DNA from: [Phialemoniopsis] sp. UDSM-2020
Lineage: Eukaryota > Ascomycota > Sordariomycetes > Thyridiales > Thyridiaceae
Assembly: GCA_018873225.1 (NCBI GenBank)
Contig: JAEILZ010000004.1
Coordinates: 1,488,001-1,552,000, forward strand
Direction: 5' to 3'
Length of the DNA: 64,000 nucleotides
Position 1 is the stretch's first letter, and each line of letters begins with the position of its first letter. Both the position numbers and the translations under genes were made by a program. The notes under the pieces are model-generated. The model was not told where the DNA came from. It worked only from the letters and a program-made list of their open reading frames with translations, and made no database searches. Below, piece after piece: positions 1-12,500 of the stretch.

Positions 1-2400
1 GAGCTTCTGGACCAGCAAGGAAAAAAACTGACATGCGTCACGTCAAAACCGTTTATTTTCAACCAACAAGGTTAAGACCAAAACTCCGTTGCAAGATCTG
101 GCGAGTAAGGACTACTTATAGTCTTGTCTAGTTTCTCCACCAAGAGAGCAACTTTTGAAGGGCCCTTTCCAGCCCCCGCGCGCGTATTCGTACCTATGTG
201 TGTAAGTCGGATCGGATAGATAGCTAGTCAGGTTACAAAGGACACTTCAACAACAGATAAGTAGATATCCAAGACTTTCTTGCACCTTCTGCAACAGCCC
301 TCAGGCCTCCCATCCAACCTGGCTCCTGCTGACGAAACCCTTGCCAGGGGGTGGGTTGTGGCGCCCCCAGCCTGCCAGCCTGCTAAACTCGAAACAGACG
401 CTGGTTGACTCTCTTGACATGTTTCAAGTGGTTGGATCTGGGGACGCCATGGGCTTTTTAAATTACCATTATCTCAATGTGTCCTACCCAACACGCGGCC
501 TCGTGTAGCTGAATTAGGCATCCATATATTGCACAGCACGCAGCTCATTCCGCCATGTGTTTGCGGTACTTTGTCACTATCTGGCCTACCCGTGTCTCGT
601 TGCGATATTTCCTGTCGCGTGCTGTGTATCGGTATGTACGGCACACACCAGGCTCTAGCTACCACACACCACTCGGCACTTGGGACCATTTAGTTCCTCT
701 GTCGACGACAAGTTCGCTAGTTACTTTCTTGACGGAGACATTTCTGGACTGCGCCAGCTTTGCTAATGACAAATGTGACGACCAAGAGGGAGGACCAAGT
801 CGGAGCAACAGACGATCCTAGCATCAACCACCAGGCTTCTCTCCTATCACACAAGCGGCCGCGGCATCCGGGCTTCTCGGACGGACGACTTTTTAGTTAC
901 ATCATTGCCAGCAAATATGGCCAAGATTCCTTCCCGCTCCGACTGGGGTGCGTGTGTTCTTTAATTGGCCGCCCAGAGGACCCATACGGATCGAAACGTA
1001 CCCGAGCCAGCGTCCTTTCGGCGGACATCAAGGCCCGAAAGGGGCGCGCCCGAGCGCCCATGCGGAGGGTGAACCACTTCATTCGGCGGAGTAGCGCCTC
1101 GTTGTACCTGAAATGTTATGCTCCAACGCAAATCCATCCGACCCAAGTGATTGATGCCATCCCGTCATGACCTGCAGCCACGTTTGCCCACACTTGGCCG
1201 TGACCATGGAACTCCGACCCCTCCGAATCCCGGGGGTGGAAAGAATTGACCAGAATACTTACTTATCTCACAGCGCTCTCCGTAGTGGAATTCGCCCCAA
1301 TCCACCAAATTCCGCCGTCCATTAAAAGGGTGGCCGTTTCGCCGCTGATTCAGCGGCTACCTAGGTACTTGTTTGCAGTGACCCCAGACAGTCCCGCCGC
1401 GAAATCTGTGTTTCCCCAGCCCGATATGACCTAACTTTTTAGAACAGCGCCTGGTGCTATTTGTTCATGCATGTGAACAGCTTGCAGCGTCCCACAACAG
1501 CATATCTCCAAAAGTCTCCGAACTACGCCCCCGCCAATGAGACCATCCCAAGTAATAACGACTAGACTGTACCCTAGCCCACCTCGTCCGGTATGACAAG
1601 TGTGCTTGCTAATTCGATGCTCGAGGCGTTCGGCAGGTGTGATCGTCTAGAACATTCGATTCCATGACAGTTGGTATCCGCCATCGAATGGAATGTGATA
1701 AGGAGTGCCGTGTTGAAGCTCATTGTGCAAGTCCTGGGCTGAATGCCGCTAACATACTTAATTGTAAGGCCGCGGAATCCGGCTGGGATTTAGATTTAAG
1801 GACATCAAGATCCTTCGGGGATGTTGATGATCAAATCATCTACTCTCGAACCTTCTCTGCACAGCGACTTCGGAGCAAGCAATTCCTCATGTACATGCAT
1901 TCGTGCAAGTGAAGTGTACGGCCCAAAGCGATGGAGTCGACTGTGTTATATGCCAACGCCAAAACCTATTCTCCGTAGCTAGACTAACAACGCACGGCAA
2001 CTTGCTTGCTCCCGCTTTGCTCCAGCTATGGTTGCGGACCAAGACTGATGCGGAATTTCCGGTTAGACTGGGGAAAAACGTTAGCCTTGCAATACATATA
2101 TGCCTTCTCTAGTACTTGATTCCGAGGTGCCTGAGCCAACTCCCCAACAGCTTGGCCCAAGAGAAAGACATACGTACAATTGCAGAACATATGACCTCAC
2201 CTCTGATCTGATTAACACAAAGCGAGCAGTGACTGGTAAAGCCGTCCTGTAGAAGACACCTGTCGCCCGCGATCAGGAATCATGTCAAAATGATGGGCTG
2301 TTGAGATGAGAACCTTCAGGGGTAGCATCCAGGAGCAGGTCATTACAATCACAAAGTATTGAAATTTAGTACTACTAAGGGGGTATCATTCGTACAGTAG
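1..2400. other. Intergenic, no supported gene
   Basis: Short open frames occur on both strands, the longest about 136 codons. None has a recognisable domain, sustained codon bias or a convincing start with introns. The 3' end of the minus-strand MOD5 gene lies immediately to the right, so the last few hundred bases should include its 3' untranslated region. I see no RNA gene or repeat here. Confidence 0.6.
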
Positions 2401-3969
2401 TCAAGAGTGAGATATTACAGGGCTAACGGGGAGCGATGCCTCTGGCATAGCGATGGCTCCCGTGTCCCGTTCTTGTTCCTCCGGAGTGTCCTTCACCGGC
2501 TGCTCGGTACGCACCAATGCTAATTTTTTCTTATGCCGCGCCAAAGCCCGGTGCGGGCGACCCTTGAGATGTTGCGCCCACAGTTCCTCTGTGAGCGCAG
2601 TCACGTTGCACACTTCACAAGTTCTCCGACACGGGGTGCCTTTTTCGTTACTGGAAACAACAGTGGAGGAGAGAACTTGTGCAGCGGTGTCCGAAACGGA
2701 CGACGGCAGAGGCATCGTCCGGCCGTCCAGATATGCAGAAGTTATGTCGGCAGCAGTATCCGCGACGTTGTGAGACCATTTGCCCACATCGGAGCTGTCT
2801 AGTAGGTAGAGATGGTTCATTGCGCCCTCCTGTCGGAGGGGAGGGACCGTTTTCTTGGTGATCCACCGAATCTGGTATTTGGCATATCGCCTGGTGGCAG
2901 TCTTGATGTCTTCGAGGCCTTGTTGCTTAAGTTTCTCGAGGTCACCAGGAATGATACTTTGGGCCAGGCCGTCCAGATACGGCTCAACCTGTTTGAATCC
3001 GATCGACTGCCAGATGCCCTTGGACCGGTCGATCTGCTCACCTTGATGCTCCCGTTCATGTAGGTACTTGTGCATCTCTTTCGTCTCCTCGATAAGACCA
3101 GTTTCAAGCATCTTATCAACGCGCTTGTCTAACCGCTCATGAAGAATATCCGGAGTTGTATAGACCCAGAATAGAAGAGTCTGCCAGGCACTTTTGGGGC
3201 CGGAAGATGCCAGCTTGGCGTCTTTTTCGCGTTTCTGCTCGGCATATATGTCCGAGGCACGCTTTCCAGTAGTCAGGAAGATCTCGAGAGAGCGGCGGAT
3301 TTTGCGCCTGTCGTTCGGGTGCCATCGGTCCGCCATGACCGGGTCAACCTCTCTAAGCTTCGCAAGCATAGCATCAATAGGCCCATCCAGTACGGGAAAT
3401 GAGGAAGCAACTCTGCCGGCTGGCATCGAGCTCTCGACACCTGAAGGCATAGCTTCTGAGGGTTCCTCCACCAGACTTTGGTCAAATAGCAGGGCATTCG
3501 TATAGTAATGGGTCCCGCCAACAACGATCGGCAGTTTGCCTCTCTGCCTGATCTCGGATATCACCTTGCTGGCCTCTCGCTTGAACACACCAGCATCCCA
3601 TGTCTCCTCCTCCAGACCGATTTGGTCGAATAGATGGTGTGGTATGCCACGCTGTTCCGCGACTGGGATTTTGTTGGTGATGACGGGCAGTCCTCTGTAC
3701 ATTTGCATGGCATCGGCGTTGATGATCTCTCCGTTGAAGCGACATGCTAATTCTACCGCGAGCTAGATGATACAAGTATCAGCAAATGCGCATTCTGTCA
3801 CCTTTTGACTATGATCAATACTCACATCAGACTTTCCGGTCCCGGTGGTGCCCATGACAACCACCAGGGGCTCGGGAGGACTTGCATTTTGCGCCATGAT
3901 CGTGACATAGCGACGGAAGTCTGCACCGAGCCAACGCCTCAACGGGAACATGCGGTGGGCGCTGCGCAC
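2401..3969 (-). CDS. MOD5: tRNA dimethylallyltransferase (isopentenyltransferase)
   Basis: Transfers a dimethylallyl group to adenosine 37 of tRNAs that read UNN codons. There are two exons (3826-3969 and 2401-3762) around a 63-bp intron (donor GTGAGT, acceptor ATCTAG), giving 501 residues. The P-loop GTTGTGKSD sits at residues 40-48 and continues across the splice into LAVELACRFNGEIINADAMQ, which is typical of the family. GGTHYYTNALLF is the substrate-channel motif. Near residues 430-458 a C-x2-C...H-x5-H matrin-type zinc finger (CEVC...HLKGRPH) is present, as in eukaryotic but not bacterial enzymes. Two basic N-terminal starts (residues 1 and 7) precede a third methionine at residue 25, which fits the dual mitochondrial and cytosolic products known from yeast Mod5. 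It shares a 608-bp divergent promoter with SEC61. Confidence 0.95.
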
Positions 3970-4577
3970 ACCGAGTCGTTAAAATTGAACTATCAAAGGT
4001 TGTCCGGTTCGTTCTGCACGACGACTATGTCTAGCAATGACGTTGTGGCCGGCCGTTCTTGTCCTCGATGCTTGGTCGTCTGGTTTAGCCCTGACATCCC
4101 TAGCCCTATCGCCATCGCCCAGACGGGAAATTCTAGTGGCAGCTCCCCACCATCGGCGTGCACGAAAGTGATCGAACCTGGAAGCTTCTCCAGCTGCAGC
4201 CACACAGCTCATTCATGGGTCCACGGGTCAGTGTCCCCACTAAACCAACCTTGAACCCCAGCCAAAAGAAAAGGGCGCGCGGAATTGGGCCAATGTTCCA
4301 GGGCATGCCAGCCAGGCGCGCCATTGAAACTCGGGGGTGTCACGTGGCTGGTAACACTAATTTTGCGGCCACATCGCAGTTTGGCCATTTTGAAGCCAGA
4401 TCTTGTCTCCGCGACCCTTTCCTACTTGATTGTGCATTGTGCCCTTTCACTCTCCTTTCCCATCCCCTTCAACCACCATTTTCCTTCGACAAACCGGGCA
4501 TTGACATTGCCCGTATTTCTTCCTTTTCTTCTCTTTGCATGACTGTTTAGGGTATTTTACTCTTCACGTCGGACACA
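3970..4577. promoter_or_regulatory. Divergent MOD5/SEC61 promoter region
   Basis: A 608-bp spacer lies between the divergent start codons of MOD5 and SEC61. A long pyrimidine-rich stretch occurs around 4420-4530 just before the SEC61 start, a common core-promoter feature of highly expressed fungal genes. I see no clear TATA box. That it serves both genes is inferred from the arrangement alone. Confidence 0.5.
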
Positions 4578-6243
4578 ATGAGTAGCTGTAAGTATTGTCG
4601 CATGTCCCTCTCTCCCTTGGTTGGGTTTCTGGAGCTCTCCCAGAGCTCCCAACCCCCCTTCGAATATGAAATCGCTACATCGTCCACGCCCAGCGCGACG
4701 CGATATCTCGGATTCACGAAACATGCGCTGACATCTTCGCTCTTCCAATGCAGTACGATTCCTCGATCTGGTCAAGCCGTTCGTGCCGTTCCTCCCTGAG
4801 GTTCAGCAGCCGGAGACCAAGGTCCCCTTCAACCAGAAGTTGATGTGGACCGGTCTGACCCTTCTGGTCTTCTTGATCATGAGCCAGATGCCTCTGTACG
4901 GCATTGTCTCGTCGGACACCTCCGACCCTCTATACTGGCTGCGTATGATGATGGCGAGTAACCGTGGAACGCTGATGGAACTCGGTATCACTCCTATCAT
5001 CTCCTCTGGTATGGTCTTCCAACTTCTCGCTGGCACCCACATGATCGACGTCAATCTCGACCTCAAGTCCGACCGTGAGCTCTACCAGAGCGCCCAGAAG
5101 CTCTTTGCCGTCATCCTGTCCATTGGTACCGCCACTGTCTACGTCTTCACCGGTCTTTACGGCCCTCCCTCCAGCCTTGGTGCCGGTATTGTCTGCCTTC
5201 TCATCCTGCAGCTCGTCGCTGCTGGCATGATTGTCATCCTTCTTGATGAGCTCCTGCAGAAGGGTTACGGTCTGGGCAGCGGTATCTCCCTGTTCATTGC
5301 CACCAACATTTGCGAGTCGATCATGTGGAAGGCTTTCTCTCCCACCAGCATCAACACTGGCCGTGGTCCCGAGTACGAGGGTGCCGTCATCGCCCTCTTC
5401 CACCTGCTCATGACCTGGCCCAACAAGCAGCGGGCTCTCCAGGAGGCTTTCTACCGACAGAACCTGCCCAACATCATGAACCTGCTGGCCACTCTGATTG
5501 TCTTCGCCGCTGTCATCTACCTGCAGGGCTTCCGCGTCGAGATCCCCGTCAAGTCGTCCCGCCAGCGTGGTGCTCGTGGCTCTTACCCTGTGCGCCTGTT
5601 CTACACCTCCAACATGCCCATCATGCTGCAGTCGGCTCTGTCCTCCAACATCTTCCTGATCTCCCAGATGCTCTACTCGCGCTTCTCTGAGAACCTCCTC
5701 GTCCGCCTCTTCGGCGTCTGGGAGGCCAAGGATGGTTCCGCTCAGCTGTCTGCCGTCTCCGGTCTGGTTTACTACATGTCCCCCCCTCTCAACTTCAAGG
5801 ACGCCCTGCTTGACCCCATCCACACCGCTGTCTACATCGCCTACATGCTCACTGCATGCGCCATCTTCTCCAAGACCTGGATTGAGGTATCGGGCTCTAG
5901 CCCTCGCGATGTCGCCAAGCAACTGAAGGACCAGGGTCTCGTCATGGCTGGTCACCGCGACCAGAGCATGTACAAGGAGCTGAAGCGCATCATCCCTACG
6001 GCTGCTGCCTTTGGTGGTGCCTGCATTGGTGCCCTCTCCGTTGCCAGCGACCTTATGGGCGCCCTCGGCTCCGGAACCGGTACATTGCTTGCCGTCACGT
6101 AAGTCCCCACCTTCCCCCGCCTTTCGCCAGGCTCCCTCTCATACATCAAATACTAATTGCGATCCAGTATTATCTACGGATACTTCGAGATTGCCGCGAA
6201 GGAAGGCGATCTTTCTGGTATGAAGGGCATGATAATGGGCTAA
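4578..6243 (+). CDS. SEC61: Protein transport protein Sec61 alpha subunit
   Basis: The pore subunit of the ER translocon, through which secretory and membrane proteins pass. There are three exons: 4578-4587 (only 10 nt), 4754-6098 and 6168-6243. The introns are 166 bp (GTAAGT...GCAG) and 69 bp (branch TACTAAT). The spliced protein is 476 residues, the usual family length. Splicing the tiny first exon restores the conserved N-terminus [13 protein letters not shown], and the C-terminus ends in [16 protein letters not shown], as expected for Sec61 alpha. Ten membrane segments, the plug region near [13 protein letters not shown] and the [14 protein letters not shown] cytosolic loop (here [10 protein letters not shown]) are visible. 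Codon use is strongly biased to C-ending codons, in line with high expression. Confidence 0.98.
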
Positions 6244-7705
6244 TCTTGCTAGACAAGATTGTCCGGTTTCATTCACTTTTCATGCCGATATAATTGAATA
6301 CTAGTGGTGACCTAGCGGGGTAACACTGTGTACTATCAACATCGAGGTGTATAGGTTAGAGTCCAAAAGCGTGGTCAGTGGATTCAGAATGAACGAGGAG
6401 TAGAACAATCCACTGCATGGTAGAGGCTTCTCGCTTGCAGGGGATGAAAGATTATGTATGTTAAAAAGTTCAAATGCATATGTCATGACATGTTTTTGTT
6501 GCCTGTGTTGCCTACCTAGTTGATCATCATCTCGAACTGTACCAAGGCCTAATGAGCCGAAGCTTGCTCCGACCATTTAACGCCTCATTCGAATGAAGCT
6601 GTGACAAACCGATCTCGTGCCCAGTTGCATGCGTCTGAGTCCTTGATCAGCGAGAAGTTGGACGAGAAAGAGCGAAGATGTTGGTCATCTGAGCGGAAAT
6701 CAAGAGAGGGCGATTGGACTGTGTGTGGGTGACTTCCTGCATGTGTGTGCGTGCATGCTGCACCTCTGAGCGTCCCGTTCCGTTCTGTAGCGGTCAGTTG
6801 CAGCAACTCCTAAGTTAGAACCCGGACTGCGAGAAGATCATCGTGCTGATACAATTGCTTCGTCCCATGTGGTGACCGCATGGCATGAAGGAATTGACCT
6901 GCGGCTCTGTGCGCCGTTACCGGAGCACTGCCTTTAATCATTGGATAATCTTACTATGTTAATATAAGGAGCTGCGTGGTGGTCAAAGAGCTCAACGACA
7001 GCCCTCGATTTTGATTCGTCAATGTGTCGAGTCCAATGTCGGAAGCTCTCTGGTGCTCGTCAGGGTAACCCCGCATCCTTAGTTTCTATATTCATAGGTG
7101 TGAATGGCTACGGAGATGTGACTAGACTCGACAACCTTTGGCAGCATGTTGTTGACACCATTCTATGCGGTATGATGAGCTCGGGGCCAATTCTCTCGTC
7201 TCCGACCCAGGTTAACTCTGTCGCACAGCATGGCCGTTGCTCTAGTGCTTGTGATACTGCGGCCGCACTGGCGACGGTCACACAATCTCATCCCGTAGAT
7301 TTACTATCTCGGTGCCGCAAGGTCAGGAACACCTGTTCATTCGTCTGCCCGAACGATCATCTCTGTGCACACCCGCCTGCGCCTGTCCGTAGTCAAGTGG
7401 GTGACAGATTACTAGACGGTTTCACTTCTTGATGTTCTGCGAATATTAACTCGTCACTCTCCGCGAGGTCAGTATCCTACTACGTATATCTTGGACAGAG
7501 TATTTCATTGCCATTGCATCCTATGAGATCTTTAGGTAGCTTACTATTGATTGAGAATAACCTACATGGTCCATTTCTGACGCCCACTCATCGCACAGTC
7601 CGTCCATGTCACCACGGGCGGTGACAGCTCCCTACAGCTTCCAGCAAGGATAGAAATGGCAGGTGTTCAGGGTGAGCTTAGCGCATTGCTTTTCCCCTCA
7701 CGGAG
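6244..7705. other. SEC61 3' region and intergenic sequence
   Basis: This stretch runs from the SEC61 stop to the left target-site duplication of the retrotransposon. One open frame of 136 codons (7022-7432) has no recognisable domain and I do not treat it as a gene. Base composition is normal up to the insertion point, so the mutation of the element has not visibly leaked into the left flank. Confidence 0.6.
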
Positions 7706-7710
7706 GTGGA
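7706..7710 (+). repeat. Target-site duplication, left copy
   Basis: The pentamer GTGGA stands immediately before the 5' LTR and is repeated exactly after the 3' LTR at 15829-15833. A 5-bp duplication is normal for Ty3/gypsy integration. Confidence 0.9.
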
Positions 7711-7916
7711 TGCTGCACCTTGCAGAGGGTGGAAATTGATGGGGTGTGGCCCGTGCGCCACTAGCGTAGAAAATTAGCTAAGCGAGGGCGCTAACGTGCC
7801 TTGTCATGTGACGCCTAACACGCGCCTTCTAGATAGGTAGCCCACACATAGCTACTTCCCTTCTCAATCTATATCCTTTCTAATAATCTTTTATATGACC
7901 TATTGCTTTTACAATA
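7711..7916 (+). repeat. 5' long terminal repeat
   Basis: A 206-bp LTR aligning without gaps to 15623-15828. It starts with TG. Its end, originally CA, has become TA. Positions 1-128 carry no visible C-to-T or G-to-A change relative to the other copy, whereas ten sites from position 129 to 205 have mutated. Confidence 0.93.
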
Positions 7917-9329
7917 AGTAGTAATAAAGAGATTTTATACTATAAAGAAATCCTTTCTAAATAGCTTCTTCTATTAAGAGATTTTAATATCTCTTAAATA
8001 ATTTAATTAAGGATTATTTATTTATTATAATCTAAATAAATATAGTTATAATAAGGATCTAAAGTAATTATTAAATTTAGATATATAATTATTAAGATTA
8101 TTATTCTTAGTTAGAATATTTAAAAATTATTTATTAGATAATAGCTAAATAAGTATATTTAAATCTAATTATTATTTTTATTACTAAATTTAGGTATATA
8201 TTAAAGATAATATTTTTATAAATAATAAACTATCTTAAAATTAAGATAATTATTATTAAGATTTAAGTCTAAATTTTCTTTATATTAATTTCTTCTCTTT
8301 TTCTAAGTAATTAAACTTAAGTATATTACTCTTTTTAATAATCTAATCTATTACTAAATTAGTATATAATATTAAAGGATTTATCTATTTATTTTACTAA
8401 TTAGATATATAGAATAGCTTTTTTTATTATTTTTACTTTTTTTATATTATTATTTATATCTTTTAAATCCCTTTATATTATTTATTAATTATTAAGATAG
8501 TAAGACTAATAAAAGATCATTTTAATAATAGAAAATTAGAATAGTTTTAATAAAAAATAAACTAAATTAATTTATATTAGTATATTAATACCTTTAAAGC
8601 TTTTTTTTAATTATAAAACTTCTTAATAAATCTAATTATAAATTAATAACCTCTTAAAGTTCCTAATAATAAGAAAGATAATTTAAAACCTTAAAAGCTA
8701 AAAAAAAAAAAGAAAAAAAATAACTAACTATTAGAAAATAATAATTAACTACTATTTAACCCTTAATACTTAGTATATAATTTATATTCTATTATAATTT
8801 AGAGAAAGATAGAATATTTAAAAATTACTTATCCTATAAAGTTTAGAAATAATAAAAATATAATAAAATACTTATAAAAGCTTTATAATATTAAAACTAA
8901 GATAAACTTAAAAAGATTTAATTATATATATAGATATATAAGTATAATAATAAATAGAATTAATACTCTTATTAGCCTTATAAAAGATACTAAGAAAGTA
9001 AAGAAGTTTAATAATTTCTATTAAGTTATTTAAAATTTTAAAGCTTATTATTATAAAAATAATAATTAGAATCTTATTAAAAAGTCTAAATAATAATAAG
9101 CCTAGTCTATATAATAGTAGGTTTAATCTTTAAATTTATTACTATTAATTACTTCTTTTCTATTCTATTAAATAAGCCTTATTATTTTTTAATTAGATTT
9201 TAAGTCTTTTTAGTTATTATATTTAGCTATATCCTTAGGATATTAAAATAGTAATAAGTATCTTAATAATAATACTTAAGTAAGCTTTAAAGGCTCTTTT
9301 AATAATTAAGACTAATAAGCTTTTTCTAA

Positions 9330-9500
9330 TAATATTTAATATTAAACTTATAATAATTATTAATAGATTTATAATAATAATTACTATTAAATCTATAATA
9401 ACTATTATTAAACCTTTAATAATAATTAATATTAAATTTTTAATAATTATAATTAAATATTTAATAATAACTACTAGTAAGCTTATAATTATTAAAAGAT
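9330..9500 (+). repeat. Degenerate AT-rich short tandem repeat inside the element
   Basis: Units of roughly 20-25 bp resembling ATTAAA-(C/T)TTATAATAATTATT recur about seven times in a row. Because the region is RIP-mutated, this may be the decayed remains of a tandem peptide repeat upstream of the polymerase region. Periodicity was judged by eye and is imperfect. Confidence 0.4.
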
Positions 9501-12500
9501 CTTTAAAGATAATTATAATATATATAATAATTAAAATAGTTTTAATAGAAATATCTACTAGAAAGATAATCCTTTATCTTATAAAGCTATTTTTTTACCC
9601 TATAGTAATAATCAGATAAGCTCTATTAGCTTTAAAGATTTCTAAAAGATTAAATATAATAATATTAATATCTTTAATCTCTATTATAAAGATATTTAGG
9701 ATCTTAAAATAATTATAAATAATAATAAAATAATCTATATAGATATTTACTCTTTCTATAAGTATATTAATACTATATTAGAATATAAAAAGACCTATAA
9801 GATTAATTTAAAGTAATTACTTAGTATATTTAAAATCCTATTTAGTAGACTAATTATTATCTAATAGAATAATAAGATTAATAATATAGAATATTAATTT
9901 CTATATAAAAAAGACTTATTAATTCTTTTTAATATTTTAAAAGAGTATTTCTAATTAGATACTATTATAATAATATAATAGTTTATTAATATTAAATTAA
10001 CTCTTAAATAAGTTATTAAAAATAACTATTTTATTTTATAATATATATAAAAAATAGTTTATTATACTTAAAAAATAGAAATTCTTACTAATAATAATAT
10101 TAATATATAAGAAATCCTAATTTAAATTTATAATAATATAAACTACTATATCTATAAATAAATTAACCCTCTAAAGTAGAAAGATAATCTTATAAATTTT
10201 ATATATAAAATTAAAAAGAAATAAATAATACTATCTATCTATATCTAAATTAAGTTCCTAAAAATTAAATCTTTTTAATCTAATAATACTTTTATATTTT
10301 CTTTTTTATTTTCTTATTTCTTTTATTCCTTTAAATATTATAATAATAAAAAGCCTACTAATAACTATTAATATAATAAGAATTAAAATAATAATTATAA
10401 TTATAATAATTATAATTATAATTATAATCAGTAAAATAGCTATTATAAGTATAAAAATTAGTATAAGAAGAAAAATAAAAATAAGATAAATTAAATTAGT
10501 AATATAAACTTAAATAATAGAAATAAAAATAATTAAATTAATTTAACTAAAAATAATAGTAATTTAATATTAAATAGTAGATTATTTATTAATTTAATCT
10601 ATAATTAAATTATTATTAGCTACTTTTATATTAAATATAGAAAGTCTTTTAATACCCTTAAAAATAAGAAAAACTATCTAAAGGGATAAGATTATTATAA
10701 AGCTATTAATAGGTTTATACCTCTTAAAATCTAAGCTTATAATACTTTTAAGTATACTTATAAGATCTATAACTAGAGTTTTCTATCTTATAATTAGCTT
10801 TTTAAGTATATTATTATTAGTTATAATAGTCTAAATTATAATAATTCTATAGTTAATCTTATTAAATCTACCTTTAAAACTAAAATTATAATTAACCCTA
10901 AAGATATCCTTAAAGAGCCTAAACCTAAGATTAATAAGGATATTATAATTAAAAGATTTATCTATTTTTAAATTAATATTTATATTAGCTTCTAAGTAAG
11001 TATTAATACTATCTATATTAATTTAAATGCTAATAAAAATATAATTAATTAAATTTTCTTTAGTAAATTTAATTATTAAATCCTAAAAATAAATAAGCCC
11101 TATTATACTAAGGAATTTAATAATAAAATTACTAAACTTATAAAGCTAATAAAATTAAACTTTTATATTATTAGTACTTAAAAGAATAATAAGAATAATC
11201 TAATTAAGATATTAACTATCTATTAAATTATTAATAATCTTCCTATAAAGCTTTTATTAGGTAATATCTAAATAAAGCCTTATTAAGTTTAGATTAATTA
11301 TAATATAAATATTATCTATCTATTTAATATAAATAATAGCTTCTAAATCTTTATAATAATTATAAAACCTAAAAACTAAATTATCTATAAAATAATAATT
11401 ATAATCTCTATTTAATTTAGTCCCTATAAGTTAAAATTTATACTAATTAAATTTATAAATCTACCTAAGAAATAATTATTTATATTATCTAATACTTATC
11501 TAATTATTATTAATATCTTAATTAATAATATTAATACTAAGATTTATCTAATAATAAATTCTTTAAATAGTAAAATAAAGATTACTAAGAATACTAGAAT
11601 AGTAACTATTTATAAATATATTAATATAGTTTATTTTATTATTAATATAAAGAATACTTTTAAGGTAGTTATATTTATTATAGTAATAGAAGCTTTTTAT
11701 AATATTAATAATAGCTAGTAATAGAAAATAACCCTTAGAAATTAGTTCCTAATAAATATCCCTTTTATATCTACTACTACCTTTAAAGATAGCTTTTCTA
11801 TTCTTTCTATTAAAGAAAAATTTATATTAATACTTTAAATTTAAACTATAGTAGAAAGCCTTATTAAGAATATCCTAAAGAAAATAGAGAATCTTATAAA
11901 GATTACCCTAAATAAAAATAAAAATCTAAATATAATACTCCTATCTAATACTATCTATAAGTTAATTATTAATAATAAACTTAATAATCTTTTAAATATT
12001 TTAAATATACCTAAACTAAAGATTAAGAATAACTAATTAGCCTTTAGAATTAAAACTCCTAAAAATATACCCTTTCTAGCTACTATAGAGAAAGTCTATA
12101 TCTTTATTAAGAATTAATAAGAGATATATACTTTTTAGAAAATCTATAAGAAATTTAATAAGATCTAAATTAATATTAAATCTATTAAAATACCTAAAAA
12201 CTAATAAATAAAGATCCTTTTAATTAAAGGCTATTAAAATATAAAATTTAATATATATTTCTATTCTTTATCTTAAAAAGACTATAAAGCTCTAAATAAG
12301 GTTTATAATATTCTTTATTAAATAGAATACCTTAAATAGGTTTATAACCTATCTATTTTTATTTATTCTATTTTTATTATTTAGAAAAAAATCTATAGTA
12401 AAATAAAAAGCTAAACTATTATTAATCTTTATCCTTTAAATTATATTATTATATTTAATTACTATCTATTACTATTATAATTAGATATTATTAATTTAGT

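Noticed and set aside
4930..5955. 341-codon open frame antisense to SEC61
   Set aside because: A mirror of the strongly C-biased SEC61 codons; composition is low-complexity Val/Asp/Glu typical of antisense shadows.
7022..7432. 136-codon open frame left of the retrotransposon
   Set aside because: No domain, no codon bias and no relatives recalled; likely random.
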